Shown: positions 44,088 through 52,770, counted from the first letter of the stretch. The stretch: DNA of 64,000 nt from Terriglobales bacterium (GCA_025936825.1 JAICSO010000002.1:186001-250000); one strand, 5' to 3'. The notes: generated by a model not told the origin, from the sequence alone. Translations and numbers: made by a program.

Positions 44088-45513
44088 AGCTGCCGTTATT
44101 TCGCGAGGCACGCCCCCTGGCTTGGTACCGGGACAGGGAAGTGTGCTCATCATCGACGATGAAGCCGCAATTCGCGAGTCGCTGCAGACTCTGCTCGAGC
44201 TCGAAGGCTACGACGTGGAAGCTGCAGCCGACGGCGAAGAAGGGCTGGCCAGGTTGGGTGAACGTCCTTTCGACCTTGTCTTGCTGGATCTTGCGTTGCC
44301 GGATCGTAATGGCCTCGAATTGTTACCAGAAATTCGCGCCATAGACCCCCAGCTCTCGATCATCATGATCACGGCTTACGGCACCGTTGAAGATGCGGTG
44401 CGCGCCATGCAGTCAGGCGCCAACAACTTCCTGCAGAAGCCTTGGGATAATGAGAAGCTCCTTGCCGACGTGCGCGCGGCCGTATCCCGCCGTCGCACCG
44501 AAGAAGAGAACATCCAGCTCAAGCGCGCCCTTAAGCAGCGCTACAACTTTGAGAGCATTGTCGGCAAAAGCGAGCCGATGCTAAAGATCTTCGACCTGGT
44601 CGGCCAGGTGGCGCCAAGCCGGTCTACCGTGCTGCTGCAAGGCGAGAGCGGCACCGGAAAAGAGCTGATCGCGAAAGCACTTCATTTGAATTCTCCGCGA
44701 CGCGATCGCCCATTCGTTCCGGTAAACACCGGCTCGATGCCCGCAGACTTGCTGGAATCGACTCTGTTCGGCCACGTGAAGGGCGCTTTCACTAGTGCTA
44801 TCGCTTCCAAGAAAGGCCTCTTTGAGATTGCCGACCGTGGCACGCTTTTCCTGGACGAAATCGGCAGCATGGGAATTGAGACCCAGGCCAAGATTTTGCG
44901 CGTGCTGCAGGACCGCAAGTTCATGCATCTCGGCGGCGTTCACGAAATTCAGGTGGATGTGCGCATCATCGCCGCTACCAACGTGGATTTGCGCCAACTC
45001 GTGCGCGAAGGGAAGTTCCGCGAGGACCTGTTCTATCGCTTGAACGTGATCACCATCGACCTTCCGGCGTTGCGGCAACGCAAAGAAGATATTCCGTTAT
45101 TGGTCGATTTCTTCCTCCGAAAATATTCGGAAGAGAATCAGCAGCCCCTGCGACGTGTTACACCAGAAGCGCTTCGTCCCTTGATGAATTATGCCTGGCC
45201 GGGCAATGTCCGCGAACTGGAAAATGTGATGGAGCGTGCCGTTGTGCTGTCGTCCTCAACCGAGATCAGCCCTGAGCTGCTCCCGGATCACATCGCGGGA
45301 CGTGGTACGACGCTGCCCGTCATGGAAACCCGTGCCGATGCTTCATTGTTCGAAGTCATGGAAGAGTGCGAGCGCCAGATCATCGTTGCCATGCTGGAAA
45401 AATGCGGCTGGAACCAGACCGAAGCCGCCGACCGTTTCCATATCCCTCTCTCCACGCTGAACCAGAAAATCAAGCGTCTGAATATTGAGATAAAGAAGAA
45501 GGGGAGAGAGTAG
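44080..45513 (+). CDS. NtrC-family sigma-54 response regulator with variant GAFTSA loop
   Basis: This encodes 477 residues. The receiver domain has VLIIDDEAAIRESL, phosphoacceptor Asp70 in LVLLDLALPDRNG and FLQKPWDNEKL. The AAA+ domain has Walker A GESGTGKE (about 188), GAFTSA at 235-240 where the sigma-54 contact loop is normally GAFTGA, Walker B TLFLDEIGSMG and FREDLFYRLNVITIDLPALR. The Fis-type HTH is EAADRFHIPLSTLNQKIKRL. It is the cognate regulator of the kinase upstream (8-nt overlap). The Gly-to-Ser change may reduce or alter sigma-54 engagement. Confidence 0.95.
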   Translation: MSEAAVISRGTPPGLVPGQGSVLIIDDEAAIRESLQTLLELEGYDVEAAADGEEGLARLGERPFDLVLLDLALPDRNGLELLPEIRAIDPQLSIIMITAYGTVEDAVRAMQSGANNFLQKPWDNEKLLADVRAAVSRRRTEEENIQLKRALKQRYNFESIVGKSEPMLKIFDLVGQVAPSRSTVLLQGESGTGKELIAKALHLNSPRRDRPFVPVNTGSMPADLLESTLFGHVKGAFTSAIASKKGLFEIADRGTLFLDEIGSMGIETQAKILRVLQDRKFMHLGGVHEIQVDVRIIAATNVDLRQLVREGKFREDLFYRLNVITIDLPALRQRKEDIPLLVDFFLRKYSEENQQPLRRVTPEALRPLMNYAWPGNVRELENVMERAVVLSSSTEISPELLPDHIAGRGTTLPVMETRADASLFEVMEECERQIIVAMLEKCGWNQTEAADRFHIPLSTLNQKIKRLNIEIKKKGRE

Positions 45514-45520
45514 ACCCGGG

Positions 45521-45541
45521 CATCAGGCGTCAGGCTTCAGG
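45521..45541. repeat. Heptamer tract H (3 units, CGTCAGG type), left flank of four-helix-bundle gene 1
   Basis: CATCAGG, CGTCAGG, CTTCAGG begin 7 bp after the regulator's stop codon. The tract is inverted relative to tract I on the other side of the four-helix-bundle gene (18 of 19 bp agree). Confidence 0.8.
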
Positions 45542-45572
45542 AAACCCTTCAGCGACAGCCATCGTGAACAGC

Positions 45573-45959
45573 CTAAGCAGCGTTTGCTGTCTCCGTCTTT
45601 GAATCTCTGTTGAGAGACCGGATCAAACCGTTGAGCATTTTTCCAGCTTCGCCGGCCTGCGACCGAATGTTTCTCGTGTCACTCGGCGAGATATACCCTA
45701 GCTTTTCGGCAATGTCGATTTGACTTTCGATTTCGAAAAGTGATCCGCGAGCGTTTCCGAAAAAGCGCAGGGAGTCTCTGTCGGATATCCGGCCTTTTCC
45801 CTCAGCTATGTCGCTCATGACCGAGACCGCTGCGCGACGCAGTTGGCTCGTCAGTGCAAAAAGCTCGTCTCTCGGAAAACCCCGAGTCGCGGCATAGACG
45901 GAAATAGTTAACTCAAAAGCCTTCTGCCAACATTTCAAGTCTCGAAACGTTCCGCCCAT
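45573..45959 (-). CDS. Four-helix-bundle protein (S23/IVP, Avd-like), copy 1
   Basis: From ATG 45959 the protein has 128 residues of the small four-helix family first found as intervening-sequence (IVS) ORFs in 23S rRNA. Hallmarks: FRDLKCWQKAFELTISVY, FPRDELFALTSQLRRAAVSV, DIAEGKGRISDRDSLRFFGNARGSLFEIESQI. It is a pentamer-forming, nucleic-acid-binding type fold in related Avd proteins. No reverse transcriptase or variable repeat is nearby. It is enclosed by inverted heptamer tracts H and I, as copy 2 is by K and L. Confidence 0.9.
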   Translation of the reverse strand: MGGTFRDLKCWQKAFELTISVYAATRGFPRDELFALTSQLRRAAVSVMSDIAEGKGRISDRDSLRFFGNARGSLFEIESQIDIAEKLGYISPSDTRNIRSQAGEAGKMLNGLIRSLNRDSKTETANAA

Positions 45960-46055
45960 ATTGACCTCCGAGACGCAGCTTATCGTCATTTATTGTCTTT
46001 GCTAACAAAAACTCGCTTTGCACTTGCAGGTCAGTTCCGTTTTGGTTTTCCTTTC

Positions 46056-46104
46056 TGACGCCTGACGCCTGACGCCTGACGCCTGACGCCTGAGGCCTGA
46101 AGCC
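46056..46104. repeat. Heptamer tract I (7 units, TGACGCC type), right flank of four-helix-bundle gene 1
   Basis: Five exact TGACGCC copies are followed by TGAGGCC and TGAAGCC. It ends 20 bp before the mlaE start. It is the most regular tract in the window. Confidence 0.92.
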
Positions 46105-46123
46105 TTCTGTTATATTCCCTCTC

Positions 46124-46909
46124 ATGGACATCGAGCTCATTTCTCCGAGCGAATGGGTCAAGCAGCAGGTCAAGTCTGTCCAGGATTACACGCTCATCGC
46201 ATCCCGCTCGATAGCGAATCTGTTTACCGGCCCGCGATATCTGGCCGATACCACCCAGCAAGCAGATCTGATCGGTTGGGGATCTCTGCCCATCATCGTT
46301 CTGACCGGTTTCTTTACCGGGGCAGCGCTTGCGCAGAACAGCGGCAGCACACTGCAGAGATTCGGGTCTGTCACGCTCATCGGACAACTCGTCTCTCTGG
46401 GCATGGTGCGCGAACTTGGTCCGGTGATCACGGGACTGATGGTTGCAGGCCGCAATGCCTCAGGCATGGCAAGCGAATTAGGCTCAATGGTTGTCACCGA
46501 GCAGATCGACGCTATGCGGGCCCTGGGCACCGATCCCATGCGGAAGCTGGTCACGCCGCGGGTGCTCTCAACTGTCACCATGCTGTTCTTCCTGACAATC
46601 ATCTCCGACTTCCTGGGTCTTGCTGGCGGTGGTGTTGCTTCATCACTGTTTTTCGGGGTTGATTCGCACCAGTACTGGAGCACCGCCTGGCAGATTCTGG
46701 TCTTCCAGGACGTTTTCATGGGGCTTGCCAAGCCCGTACTCTTCGGCTTCATCATCGCGACGGTAGGCTGCTATTACGGCATCAGCGCGCGCGGTGGCAC
46801 GCAAGGGGTGGGCCGTGCGACAACGCAGGCGGTGGTCGCGTCGTCCATTCTCATTATTACGGTGGACTTCTTTGTCACTCGCCTTTCCATGACTCTCTTC
46901 GGACAATAG
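46124..46909 (+). CDS. mlaE: MlaE-family ABC transporter permease
   Basis: This 261-residue inner-membrane permease is of the phospholipid/toluene-tolerance (Mla) importer type. Five to six helices include GWGSLPIIVLTGFFTGAALA. The family loop is GLMVAGRNASGMASELGSM followed by VTEQIDAMRALGTDPMRKLV. It probably moves lipids between membranes with the ATPase encoded next. It ends 9 bp before mlaF. No MlaD substrate-binding gene follows in the window, so the system is incomplete here. Confidence 0.94.
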   Translation: MDIELISPSEWVKQQVKSVQDYTLIASRSIANLFTGPRYLADTTQQADLIGWGSLPIIVLTGFFTGAALAQNSGSTLQRFGSVTLIGQLVSLGMVRELGPVITGLMVAGRNASGMASELGSMVVTEQIDAMRALGTDPMRKLVTPRVLSTVTMLFFLTIISDFLGLAGGGVASSLFFGVDSHQYWSTAWQILVFQDVFMGLAKPVLFGFIIATVGCYYGISARGGTQGVGRATTQAVVASSILIITVDFFVTRLSMTLFGQ

Positions 46910-46918
46910 AACCTTCCT

Positions 46919-47764
46919 ATGTCGACGCCCCCATCCGTCCTTGAGCAACGCGTTCAGCAAAGCCCGGCCAACGAGGTCACGGTCAAGTTCGAGGACGTCT
47001 CGATTGCGTTCGAAGACAAAGTCGTCCTGGATGGCATCTCGTTTGAGCTGCTGCACGGTGAGACGAAAGCAATATTTGGGGTCGCAGGATCGGGCAAGAG
47101 TACGCTCTTGAAGCTGGCCTTAGGGCTGCTGCGCCCGGATTCGGGCCGCATCTTCGTTCTCGGTGAAGAAGTCACCGCGATGACAGAAGATCAGCTCTTC
47201 GAACTCCGTCGCCGTGTCGGTATCGTGTTTCAGGAGAGCGCGCTTTTCGACTCGCTCAACGTCCGCGAGAACGTGGCTTTCCGGCTGTATGAAGAAGGCA
47301 AAGTTTCAGAAGAAGAAATCGACGAACGTGTGCGCGAGGCGCTGAGTTTCGTGGAACTGGAGCACACCGTTGATATGTATCCGTCGGAGTTGTCGGGCGG
47401 CATGCGGCGACGCGTCTCGATTGCGCGAACGATTATCACCCATCCCGAGGTTTTGCTCTACGATTCGCCAACCGGCGGACTCGATCCGGTTACATCAAAC
47501 ACGATCATTGAACTCGTCGTGAAACAGCGCGACATTTACAAGGTCAGCTCGCTTCTGGTGACACACCGTCTGCAAGACGCCTTTACCATGGCCACGCACT
47601 ACTTCGAGCGCACGGAAAATAAGATGAAAGAGTTGCCGCCCGGCGCGCGAACTGAGGTCCCGTTCAGCTTCCTCATAATGCGGGACGGGCGCGTCATCTT
47701 TGACGGAGATTTAGGTCAGCTGCGCGAAACGAAGGACGAATACATCCGGGAATACATCTCTTAG
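46919..47764 (+). CDS. mlaF: MlaF-family ABC transporter ATP-binding protein
   Basis: This encodes 281 residues. Walker A GVAGSGKSTLLKLALG, Q-loop IVFQESALFDSLNVRENVAF, signature LSGGMRRRVSIAR, Walker B VLLYDSPTGGLDP and the H-loop LLVTHRLQDAF are all present. It is slightly longer than MlaF, with an extra segment near residue 220-245 (FERTENKMKELPPGARTEV). It is the partner of the preceding permease. The TAG stop lies inside heptamer tract J. Confidence 0.94.
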   Translation: MSTPPSVLEQRVQQSPANEVTVKFEDVSIAFEDKVVLDGISFELLHGETKAIFGVAGSGKSTLLKLALGLLRPDSGRIFVLGEEVTAMTEDQLFELRRRVGIVFQESALFDSLNVRENVAFRLYEEGKVSEEEIDERVREALSFVELEHTVDMYPSELSGGMRRRVSIARTIITHPEVLLYDSPTGGLDPVTSNTIIELVVKQRDIYKVSSLLVTHRLQDAFTMATHYFERTENKMKELPPGARTEVPFSFLIMRDGRVIFDGDLGQLRETKDEYIREYIS

Positions 47765-47790
47765 CGGTGAGCAACGAGCAGTGAGCTGTG
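47763..47790. repeat. Heptamer tract J (4 units, AGCAGTG type) overlapping the mlaF stop
   Basis: AGCGGTG, AGCAACG, AGCAGTG, AGCTGTG. The AG of the first unit belongs to the mlaF TAG (47762-47764). Confidence 0.85.
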
Positions 47791-47896
47791 AGCCCGATTC
47801 ACCACGACTGTAGGGCTGTTGTCCGGGGGACAATTGCAGGTCAATTGGTCTTTGTAGAGAGTTCTTCAGCAGCTGCTAAGCGGCGAAAGAATAAAG

Positions 47897-47947
47897 CCCA
47901 GGGCGTAAGCCCTGGGTCGGTGACGGTGCAAGAAGCCCCGAAGGGGC
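47897..47947. repeat. Two adjacent intergenic hairpin repeats
   Basis: CCCAGGGC-GTAA-GCCCTGGG (47897-47916) and GCCCC-GAA-GGGGC (47935-47947) lie between mlaF and the convergent hypothetical gene. Both are perfect short stems. The second is close to the gene end and might terminate one transcript, but no clear T-run follows. Confidence 0.7.
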
Positions 47948-47957
47948 GAAAGAAAAT

Positions 47958-48401
47958 CTACACTTTAGCCGCCTTTGCCCGCATGGCTTCTGCGCGCTTC
48001 GCCATCATCTGCAGGCGATCGCGCCCGTCTTTTGTCCGTGTAACCACCTCTTCAACCCGTTTGAAGCCGTGAGGGATGCCTGCTTTCTCACGGACCTCTT
48101 TCAAGAATGGGTGCAGTTTGGCGAACGTGAACCACATCTCGTTGGCGTTGTCCAAGAAGAGTTCTTCGTTTACCGCACCGCGCAGTACAAAAGACGCAGC
48201 CATATCCCAGTAGCCATTAACTTGGCGAAACCATGCATTCTCTTGTGTCCCGCCGCCGTTCACAATTGCGAGAACATCTTCCGCGCTGGTCGGCCACCAT
48301 CCGCCATACCATTTGCGGGCCTTGCGCATTTCCGCTTCGCGCCGCAGGTCATACAGCTTCATGATGATTTGTGCATCTTCAGCAGTGGGTTTCTTCGGCA
48401 T
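47958..48401 (-). CDS. Hypothetical cytoplasmic protein
   Basis: From ATG 48401 (AGAGG upstream) the protein has 147 residues, highly charged and helical: EDAQIIMKLYDLRREAEMRK, WYGGWWPTSAEDVLAIVNGG, FLDNANEMWFTFAKLHPF. There is no signal peptide or TM. No family is recognised with confidence; the repeated Trp/aromatic pattern is distinctive. It is convergent with mlaF and downstream of topA on the same strand (46 bp). Confidence 0.75.
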   Translation of the reverse strand: MPKKPTAEDAQIIMKLYDLRREAEMRKARKWYGGWWPTSAEDVLAIVNGGGTQENAWFRQVNGYWDMAASFVLRGAVNEELFLDNANEMWFTFAKLHPFLKEVREKAGIPHGFKRVEEVVTRTKDGRDRLQMMAKRAEAMRAKAAKV

Positions 48402-48447
48402 AAATTCCTCTTTCAATGGAGGCGCGGGCGCCCTCGCCCGTGCACTC

Positions 48448-50946
48448 TTAAGCCTGAGCAGCAGGTTGTTGCTGTGGCGGCGTGGCGTCAGGATTCGGTC
48501 GCTCGTAGTCACACTCTTTGTTCGGACACGCGATCACCGGCCCTGACTTCAAATACTTCTCCACCAGATACTCGCTGCCGCAACTCGGACACTTCTCCGC
48601 GAGCGGCTTGCCCGCCGAGGTGAATTTGCACTTCGGATAATTGCTGCATCCGTAGAACGTGTTGCCCTTACGCGCCTTCTTCTCGACAAGATCGCCATCT
48701 TTGCACAGCGGGCACTTCACGCCAATGTAGTTCTGCTTTACATACTTGCAATCCGGATATCCGCTGCACGAGGTGAATTCGCCGTAACGTCCATGGCGGA
48801 TCACCATGTTGCGATCGCACTTCGGACACTTCTCATCGAGCGGGATATCGGGAACCTTCTTTCCCTGATCCAGACGCCGCGTGGTCTTGCAGTCCGGGTA
48901 CCCCGTGCAAGCCATGAATTGCCCGAATCGTCCGCGCTTCAGCACCATAATGCGGCCGCAGTTCTCGCAGTACTCGTCGGCTGCTCCGGTTTCCTGCACG
49001 TCCGCCGAATCGAGGTCGGGCAGGTTGATGGGATTTTCTTTGGTGAACGTGCAGCTGTTGAGGTCCTCTTTGTCATACGCGCTGCACGCATAAAACGATC
49101 CGTGCTTGCCCCACTTAATCACCAGCGGAGAGCCGCAGCGTTCGCATTTCTCGTCGGTCGGCTTCTCCATCCGCTTGATGTTCTCCATGTGCTTCTGGGC
49201 ATAGCGGAGGTCCTTCTCAAACTTTTTGTAAAAGTCGGCGAGCGCGTCGGTCCAGCCTTCCTTGCCTTCTTCGATTTCGTCGAGCTCTTCCTCGAGACGG
49301 GCCGTGTACTGGATATCAAAGATGTCGGTAAAGTTCTCCACCAACAGGTCGGTAACAACCAACCCGATTTCGGTTGGAATGAACTTGCCGCCGGTCTTGG
49401 TGACGTACTGGCGCTCCTGGATCGTGCTGAGAATCGCTGAATACGTTGATGGACGCCCGATTCCGCGCTCTTCAAGTTCCTTCACCAGCGACGCTTCGTT
49501 GTAGCGCGGAGGAGGTTCGGTGAAGTGCTGTTCCGGCTTCAGTTCGCGCAGCGTGAGCTTCTGCCCAGCCTCGAGCGCGGGCAACTTGTGTTTCAGTTCC
49601 TCGTCTTCTTCGTCCTTGCCTTCTTTCGATTCCTTATAGACCTTGAGGAAACCATCAAACTTTTCGACGGATCCAGTGACACGAAACCAGAACGCGTCAG
49701 TGCCCATCTTCGCATCGATGTCGATCGTTGTCTGATCGAAAACCGCGGGATTCATTTGGGAAGCAATGAATCGCTGCCAAATGAGCGTATACACCTTGAG
49801 TTCATCTTCTTTTAGGTACTGCTTCACCTGGTCGGGATGCCGCAGCGCCGAGGTGGGACGAATGGCTTCGTGTGCCGCCTGCGCTTCCTTCTTCTCCTTA
49901 TATGTATTCGGTGATTCCGGCAGGTATTGCGGACCGTAGTTCTGTCCGATATATTCGCGAACCTCGGTCAGTGCCTCAGGCGCGACTCGAGTCGAATCGG
50001 TACGCATATAAGTAATGAGGCCGACCAGACCTTCGTCGCCGAGTTCGACGCCTTCATATAAACGCTGCGCAATCATCATGGCACGCTTCACGCTGAAGCG
50101 CAGTTTGCGCGAGGCATCCTGCTGCAGTTTGCTGGTCGTAAACGGCGGGGTGGCGTTTCGGCGGCGCTCTTTCTTTTCGACCGTGCGGACCACCCAGTCC
50201 GCCTTCTCCAACGCCGAAGTGATCTTCTGTGATTCCTCTTCGTTAGGAACCTCGATCTTTTCTTCGCCTTTACCGAGGAATCGTGCGTCGAATGCTGGAG
50301 GCTTGGGGCCGGCGAGATGCGCGTCGATCGTCCAGTATTCTTTTTTCTCGAACGCCTTGATTTCGCGTTCGCGCTCGACAATGAGGCGCAACGCGACGGT
50401 CTGCACTCGTCCAGCCGAAAGGCCGCGGCGAACTTTGTCCCACAGCAGCGGCGAGACCTGATATCCGACGATGCGGTCGAGTACACGGCGCGCCTGCTGG
50501 GCGTCAACCAAATGACGATCAATGTCCCGTGGCCGCTCAAAAGCCTCTTTTACCGCGCGCTGGGTGATCTCGTTGAACGTTACGCGGCGAATGCGCTCGT
50601 GCCCGTTCACCTCATCCTTTTTCTTCTTCTTTTTCTTTTTGGCGCCATCGCCGAGTTCTTCGGCCAAATGGGCAGCAATGGCTTCGCCTTCGCGGTCCGG
50701 GTCAGGCGCGAGGTAGATCGTATCCACTCCGCTGGCCAGCTTCTTGAGCTTGGCGACCACCTTCTCTTTGCCGGGAATGACGATGTACTCGGTTTCGAAA
50801 TCGTTGTCGATGTCGACACCAAGGGTGCTCTTGGGCAGGTCTTTGACGTGCCCGAGCGAGGCCTCGACGGTGAAGCCCTTGCCCAGGTACTTCTGAATTG
50901 TTTTCGCCTTTGCCGGCGATTCGACGATGACTAAACCCTTTGCCAA
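48448..50946 (-). CDS. topA: DNA topoisomerase I (type IA)
   Basis: This 832-residue enzyme relaxes negative supercoils. From TTG 50946 the family N-terminus LAKGLVIVESPAKAKTIQ is preserved; an upstream start at 50985 adds 13 residues. The Toprim domain has APDPDREGEAIAAH, the catalytic Tyr is in GLITYMRTDSTRV, and five C-terminal zinc fingers (CERCGS, CENCGR, CPKCDR, CPLCKD, CPSCGS blocks) bind DNA. An unusual run of eight Lys (GAKKKKKKKKDE) is inserted in the Toprim domain. The protein ends in a Pro/Gln-rich tail. Confidence 0.98.
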   Translation of the reverse strand: MAKGLVIVESPAKAKTIQKYLGKGFTVEASLGHVKDLPKSTLGVDIDNDFETEYIVIPGKEKVVAKLKKLASGVDTIYLAPDPDREGEAIAAHLAEELGDGAKKKKKKKKDEVNGHERIRRVTFNEITQRAVKEAFERPRDIDRHLVDAQQARRVLDRIVGYQVSPLLWDKVRRGLSAGRVQTVALRLIVEREREIKAFEKKEYWTIDAHLAGPKPPAFDARFLGKGEEKIEVPNEEESQKITSALEKADWVVRTVEKKERRRNATPPFTTSKLQQDASRKLRFSVKRAMMIAQRLYEGVELGDEGLVGLITYMRTDSTRVAPEALTEVREYIGQNYGPQYLPESPNTYKEKKEAQAAHEAIRPTSALRHPDQVKQYLKEDELKVYTLIWQRFIASQMNPAVFDQTTIDIDAKMGTDAFWFRVTGSVEKFDGFLKVYKESKEGKDEEDEELKHKLPALEAGQKLTLRELKPEQHFTEPPPRYNEASLVKELEERGIGRPSTYSAILSTIQERQYVTKTGGKFIPTEIGLVVTDLLVENFTDIFDIQYTARLEEELDEIEEGKEGWTDALADFYKKFEKDLRYAQKHMENIKRMEKPTDEKCERCGSPLVIKWGKHGSFYACSAYDKEDLNSCTFTKENPINLPDLDSADVQETGAADEYCENCGRIMVLKRGRFGQFMACTGYPDCKTTRRLDQGKKVPDIPLDEKCPKCDRNMVIRHGRYGEFTSCSGYPDCKYVKQNYIGVKCPLCKDGDLVEKKARKGNTFYGCSNYPKCKFTSAGKPLAEKCPSCGSEYLVEKYLKSGPVIACPNKECDYERPNPDATPPQQQPAAQA

Positions 50947-50995
50947 TGGATCCTCAATTTCAGGTATTGCTTTTGAAGCTAGCACGAAAGGACAG

Positions 50996-51044
50996 CTTCT
51001 AGCTACTAGCTCCTAGCTGCGAGCGATGAGCGGTGAGCTGTGAG
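50996..51044. repeat. Heptamer tract K (7 units), left flank of four-helix-bundle gene 2
   Basis: CTTCTAG, CTACTAG, CTCCTAG, CTGCGAG, CGATGAG, CGGTGAG, CTGTGAG. The 18-bp stretch 51021-51038 recurs inverted at 51486-51503 (tract L) with one mismatch. Confidence 0.9.
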
Positions 51045-51089
51045 CAACCTTCTAAAGCATAGTTCCGGGGCAGACTCGGCCGTACAAAA

Positions 51090-51452
51090 TCACGCTTTGG
51101 CCGCTTGAAATTTCCGCATCAGCGCCGTGAGCATGCGCTGCAATTCGTCAGCAGAATGTGACAAGTTCCGAAATTCCTGCTCGCGTATGAAGTGCGGATC
51201 CCGTGCCAATAACGCGTGATACTCCAGTTCCGCGGCGGAACCACGAGCGATCTGCAGGAAACGGACCATCTCTCCGTCAGATCGTCTGCCGCAACCTTCC
51301 GCAATATTCGCCCCAATGGATGCAGCAGAGCGCCTCATCTGGCTTGTCAAACCGAACAGCTCTTCGCGCGGAAAATTGCGAGTCGCAGCATACACACCCA
51401 AAGTCAACTCATGCGCCTTCTGCCAGACTTGTAGTTCTTTGAAGCTTTTCAC
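51090..51452 (-). CDS. Four-helix-bundle protein (S23/IVP, Avd-like), copy 2
   Basis: GTG 51452 (AAGGAGG upstream) gives 120 residues: MKSFKELQVWQKAHELTLGV, FPREELFGLTSQMRRSAASI, NIAEGCGRRSDGEMVRFLQI. It is clearly homologous to copy 1 at 45573 but divergent (about half identical by eye), so it is not a recent duplication. It is enclosed by inverted heptamer tracts K and L. A function in nucleic-acid binding or as part of a mobile element is inferred only from family and context. Confidence 0.92.
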   Translation of the reverse strand: MKSFKELQVWQKAHELTLGVYAATRNFPREELFGLTSQMRRSAASIGANIAEGCGRRSDGEMVRFLQIARGSAAELEYHALLARDPHFIREQEFRNLSHSADELQRMLTALMRKFQAAKA

Positions 51453-51484
51453 AGATCCTCCTTGCACGACAACGCCTGGTCCGT

Positions 51485-51512
51485 GGCTCACCGCTCATTG
51501 CTCGCCGCTCAC
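51485..51512. repeat. Heptamer tract L (4 units), right flank of four-helix-bundle gene 2, containing the dprA stop
   Basis: GGCTCAC, CGCTCAT, TGCTCGC, CGCTCAC on the plus strand. The dprA stop codon (51509-51511) is inside the last unit. Confidence 0.9.
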
Positions 51513-52684
51513 ATGCTCCTCACAAAATTCTTCCCCGGCAGCTGTTTCACCTTCCCGGCGAGTTCCAATTCAAACAGCGCCGCGAAGATTTCCGAAGAAG
51601 AGATTTCAGCTTCGAGCTTCTCGATGATCTCGTCGAGGTGCAGGGCCTCGTCGGCCTTGAGCACGGCGTAGATCTTCTTTTCGTACGGAGAGAGCGAAGG
51701 TTCCTCAAATAAGGATGCAGTTTGACCTGCCTGAGATTCAGAGCCGGCCGGCGGGGTAAGCGCAAGTTGCACATCTGCTGGGAGTTCCTCCCACACGTCC
51801 TCCCACGTGGCGACCAGGTGAGCGCCTTGTTTTATTAGCGTATTCGGCCCCCACGAGTTCTTGTTGGTGACGTTTCCGGGCACCGCATAAACGTCGCGTC
51901 CTTGCTCGAGCGCACAACGCGCCGTGATGCGAGTGCCACTGTATTCCGCAGCTTCGACAACCAAAACCGCGAATGACATGCCGCTGATGATTCGATTTCG
52001 GATCGGGAAGTTCTGCGGTGCAGCAAAGGTGCCGAGCGGGAACTCAGAAGTCAGAGCTCCACCAAGACTAAGAATTTGATCGGCAAGACGGGAGTTCTCG
52101 CGTGGGTAGATAATGTCAACACCCGTTCCGAACACGGCTACCGTCTTGCCTTTGGCAGAAACCGCGCCACGATGCGACGCGCTATCGACGCCACGAGCGA
52201 GTCCGCTAAAGATCACCAGCCCACGACCAGCGAGATCGCAAGAGAGCCGTTCCGCCATGCCAATCCCGTACGGCGTGGGATGACGCGTACCAATCACCGC
52301 AATTCCTGGGCGGCTTAGCGCTTCCAGATTCCCGCGCACATACAGCACCAATGGCGGGTCGTAAATCTGTTTAAGCCGCACGGGATAATCCGCATCCTCC
52401 AGTGCGACAATTTGAATGTCCAAGCCGGTCGCCTTGGCCACCTCTTCATGCGCGAGTTCCAAAGACTTGCCTGTGCCTATAGATTGGGCGGCCGCCGCCG
52501 GCAAACCTGCCGCCTCCAGTTCGGTCAACGAGACCTGGAATACCCTTTCGACTCCGCCGAAAAATTCCACCAGACGCCTGGCGCGAGTTGGTCCGAGTCC
52601 TGGAGTCAGAGCCAGAGCAATCCAGGGAATCTGTTTCGAATTGTCAGCGCTGGGCGGGGGTGCGGTGGCAGTCTTGGTTGACAA
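51509..52684 (-). CDS. dprA: DNA processing protein DprA (Smf)
   Basis: This 391-residue protein loads RecA on incoming single-stranded DNA in natural transformation. An N-terminal HhH-type region (ALALTPGLGPTRARRLVEFF) precedes the Rossmann core: PGIAVIGTRHPTPYGIGMAE, VIFSGLARGVDSASHRGAV, VAVFGTGVDIIYPREN, GGALTSEFPLGT and AVPGNVTNKNSWGPNTLIKQGA. A C-terminal winged helix (KADEALHLDEIIEKL) is present. The start is TTG 52684. With the type IV pilin genes it suggests competence potential. Confidence 0.96.
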   Translation of the reverse strand: MSTKTATAPPPSADNSKQIPWIALALTPGLGPTRARRLVEFFGGVERVFQVSLTELEAAGLPAAAAQSIGTGKSLELAHEEVAKATGLDIQIVALEDADYPVRLKQIYDPPLVLYVRGNLEALSRPGIAVIGTRHPTPYGIGMAERLSCDLAGRGLVIFSGLARGVDSASHRGAVSAKGKTVAVFGTGVDIIYPRENSRLADQILSLGGALTSEFPLGTFAAPQNFPIRNRIISGMSFAVLVVEAAEYSGTRITARCALEQGRDVYAVPGNVTNKNSWGPNTLIKQGAHLVATWEDVWEELPADVQLALTPPAGSESQAGQTASLFEEPSLSPYEKKIYAVLKADEALHLDEIIEKLEAEISSSEIFAALFELELAGKVKQLPGKNFVRSM

Positions 52685-52770
52685 GGTGCGCCTCCAGTTT
52701 GGAGGCTAGGGATGCTCGAAATCGCAAGTCAAGGTCATCCGTCACATGGATGCTAGAATTTTTGCAGCGA

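Noticed and set aside
45573-51452. Diversity-generating retroelement around the Avd-like genes
   Set aside because: No reverse transcriptase and no template/variable repeats in the window; only the accessory-type fold is shared.
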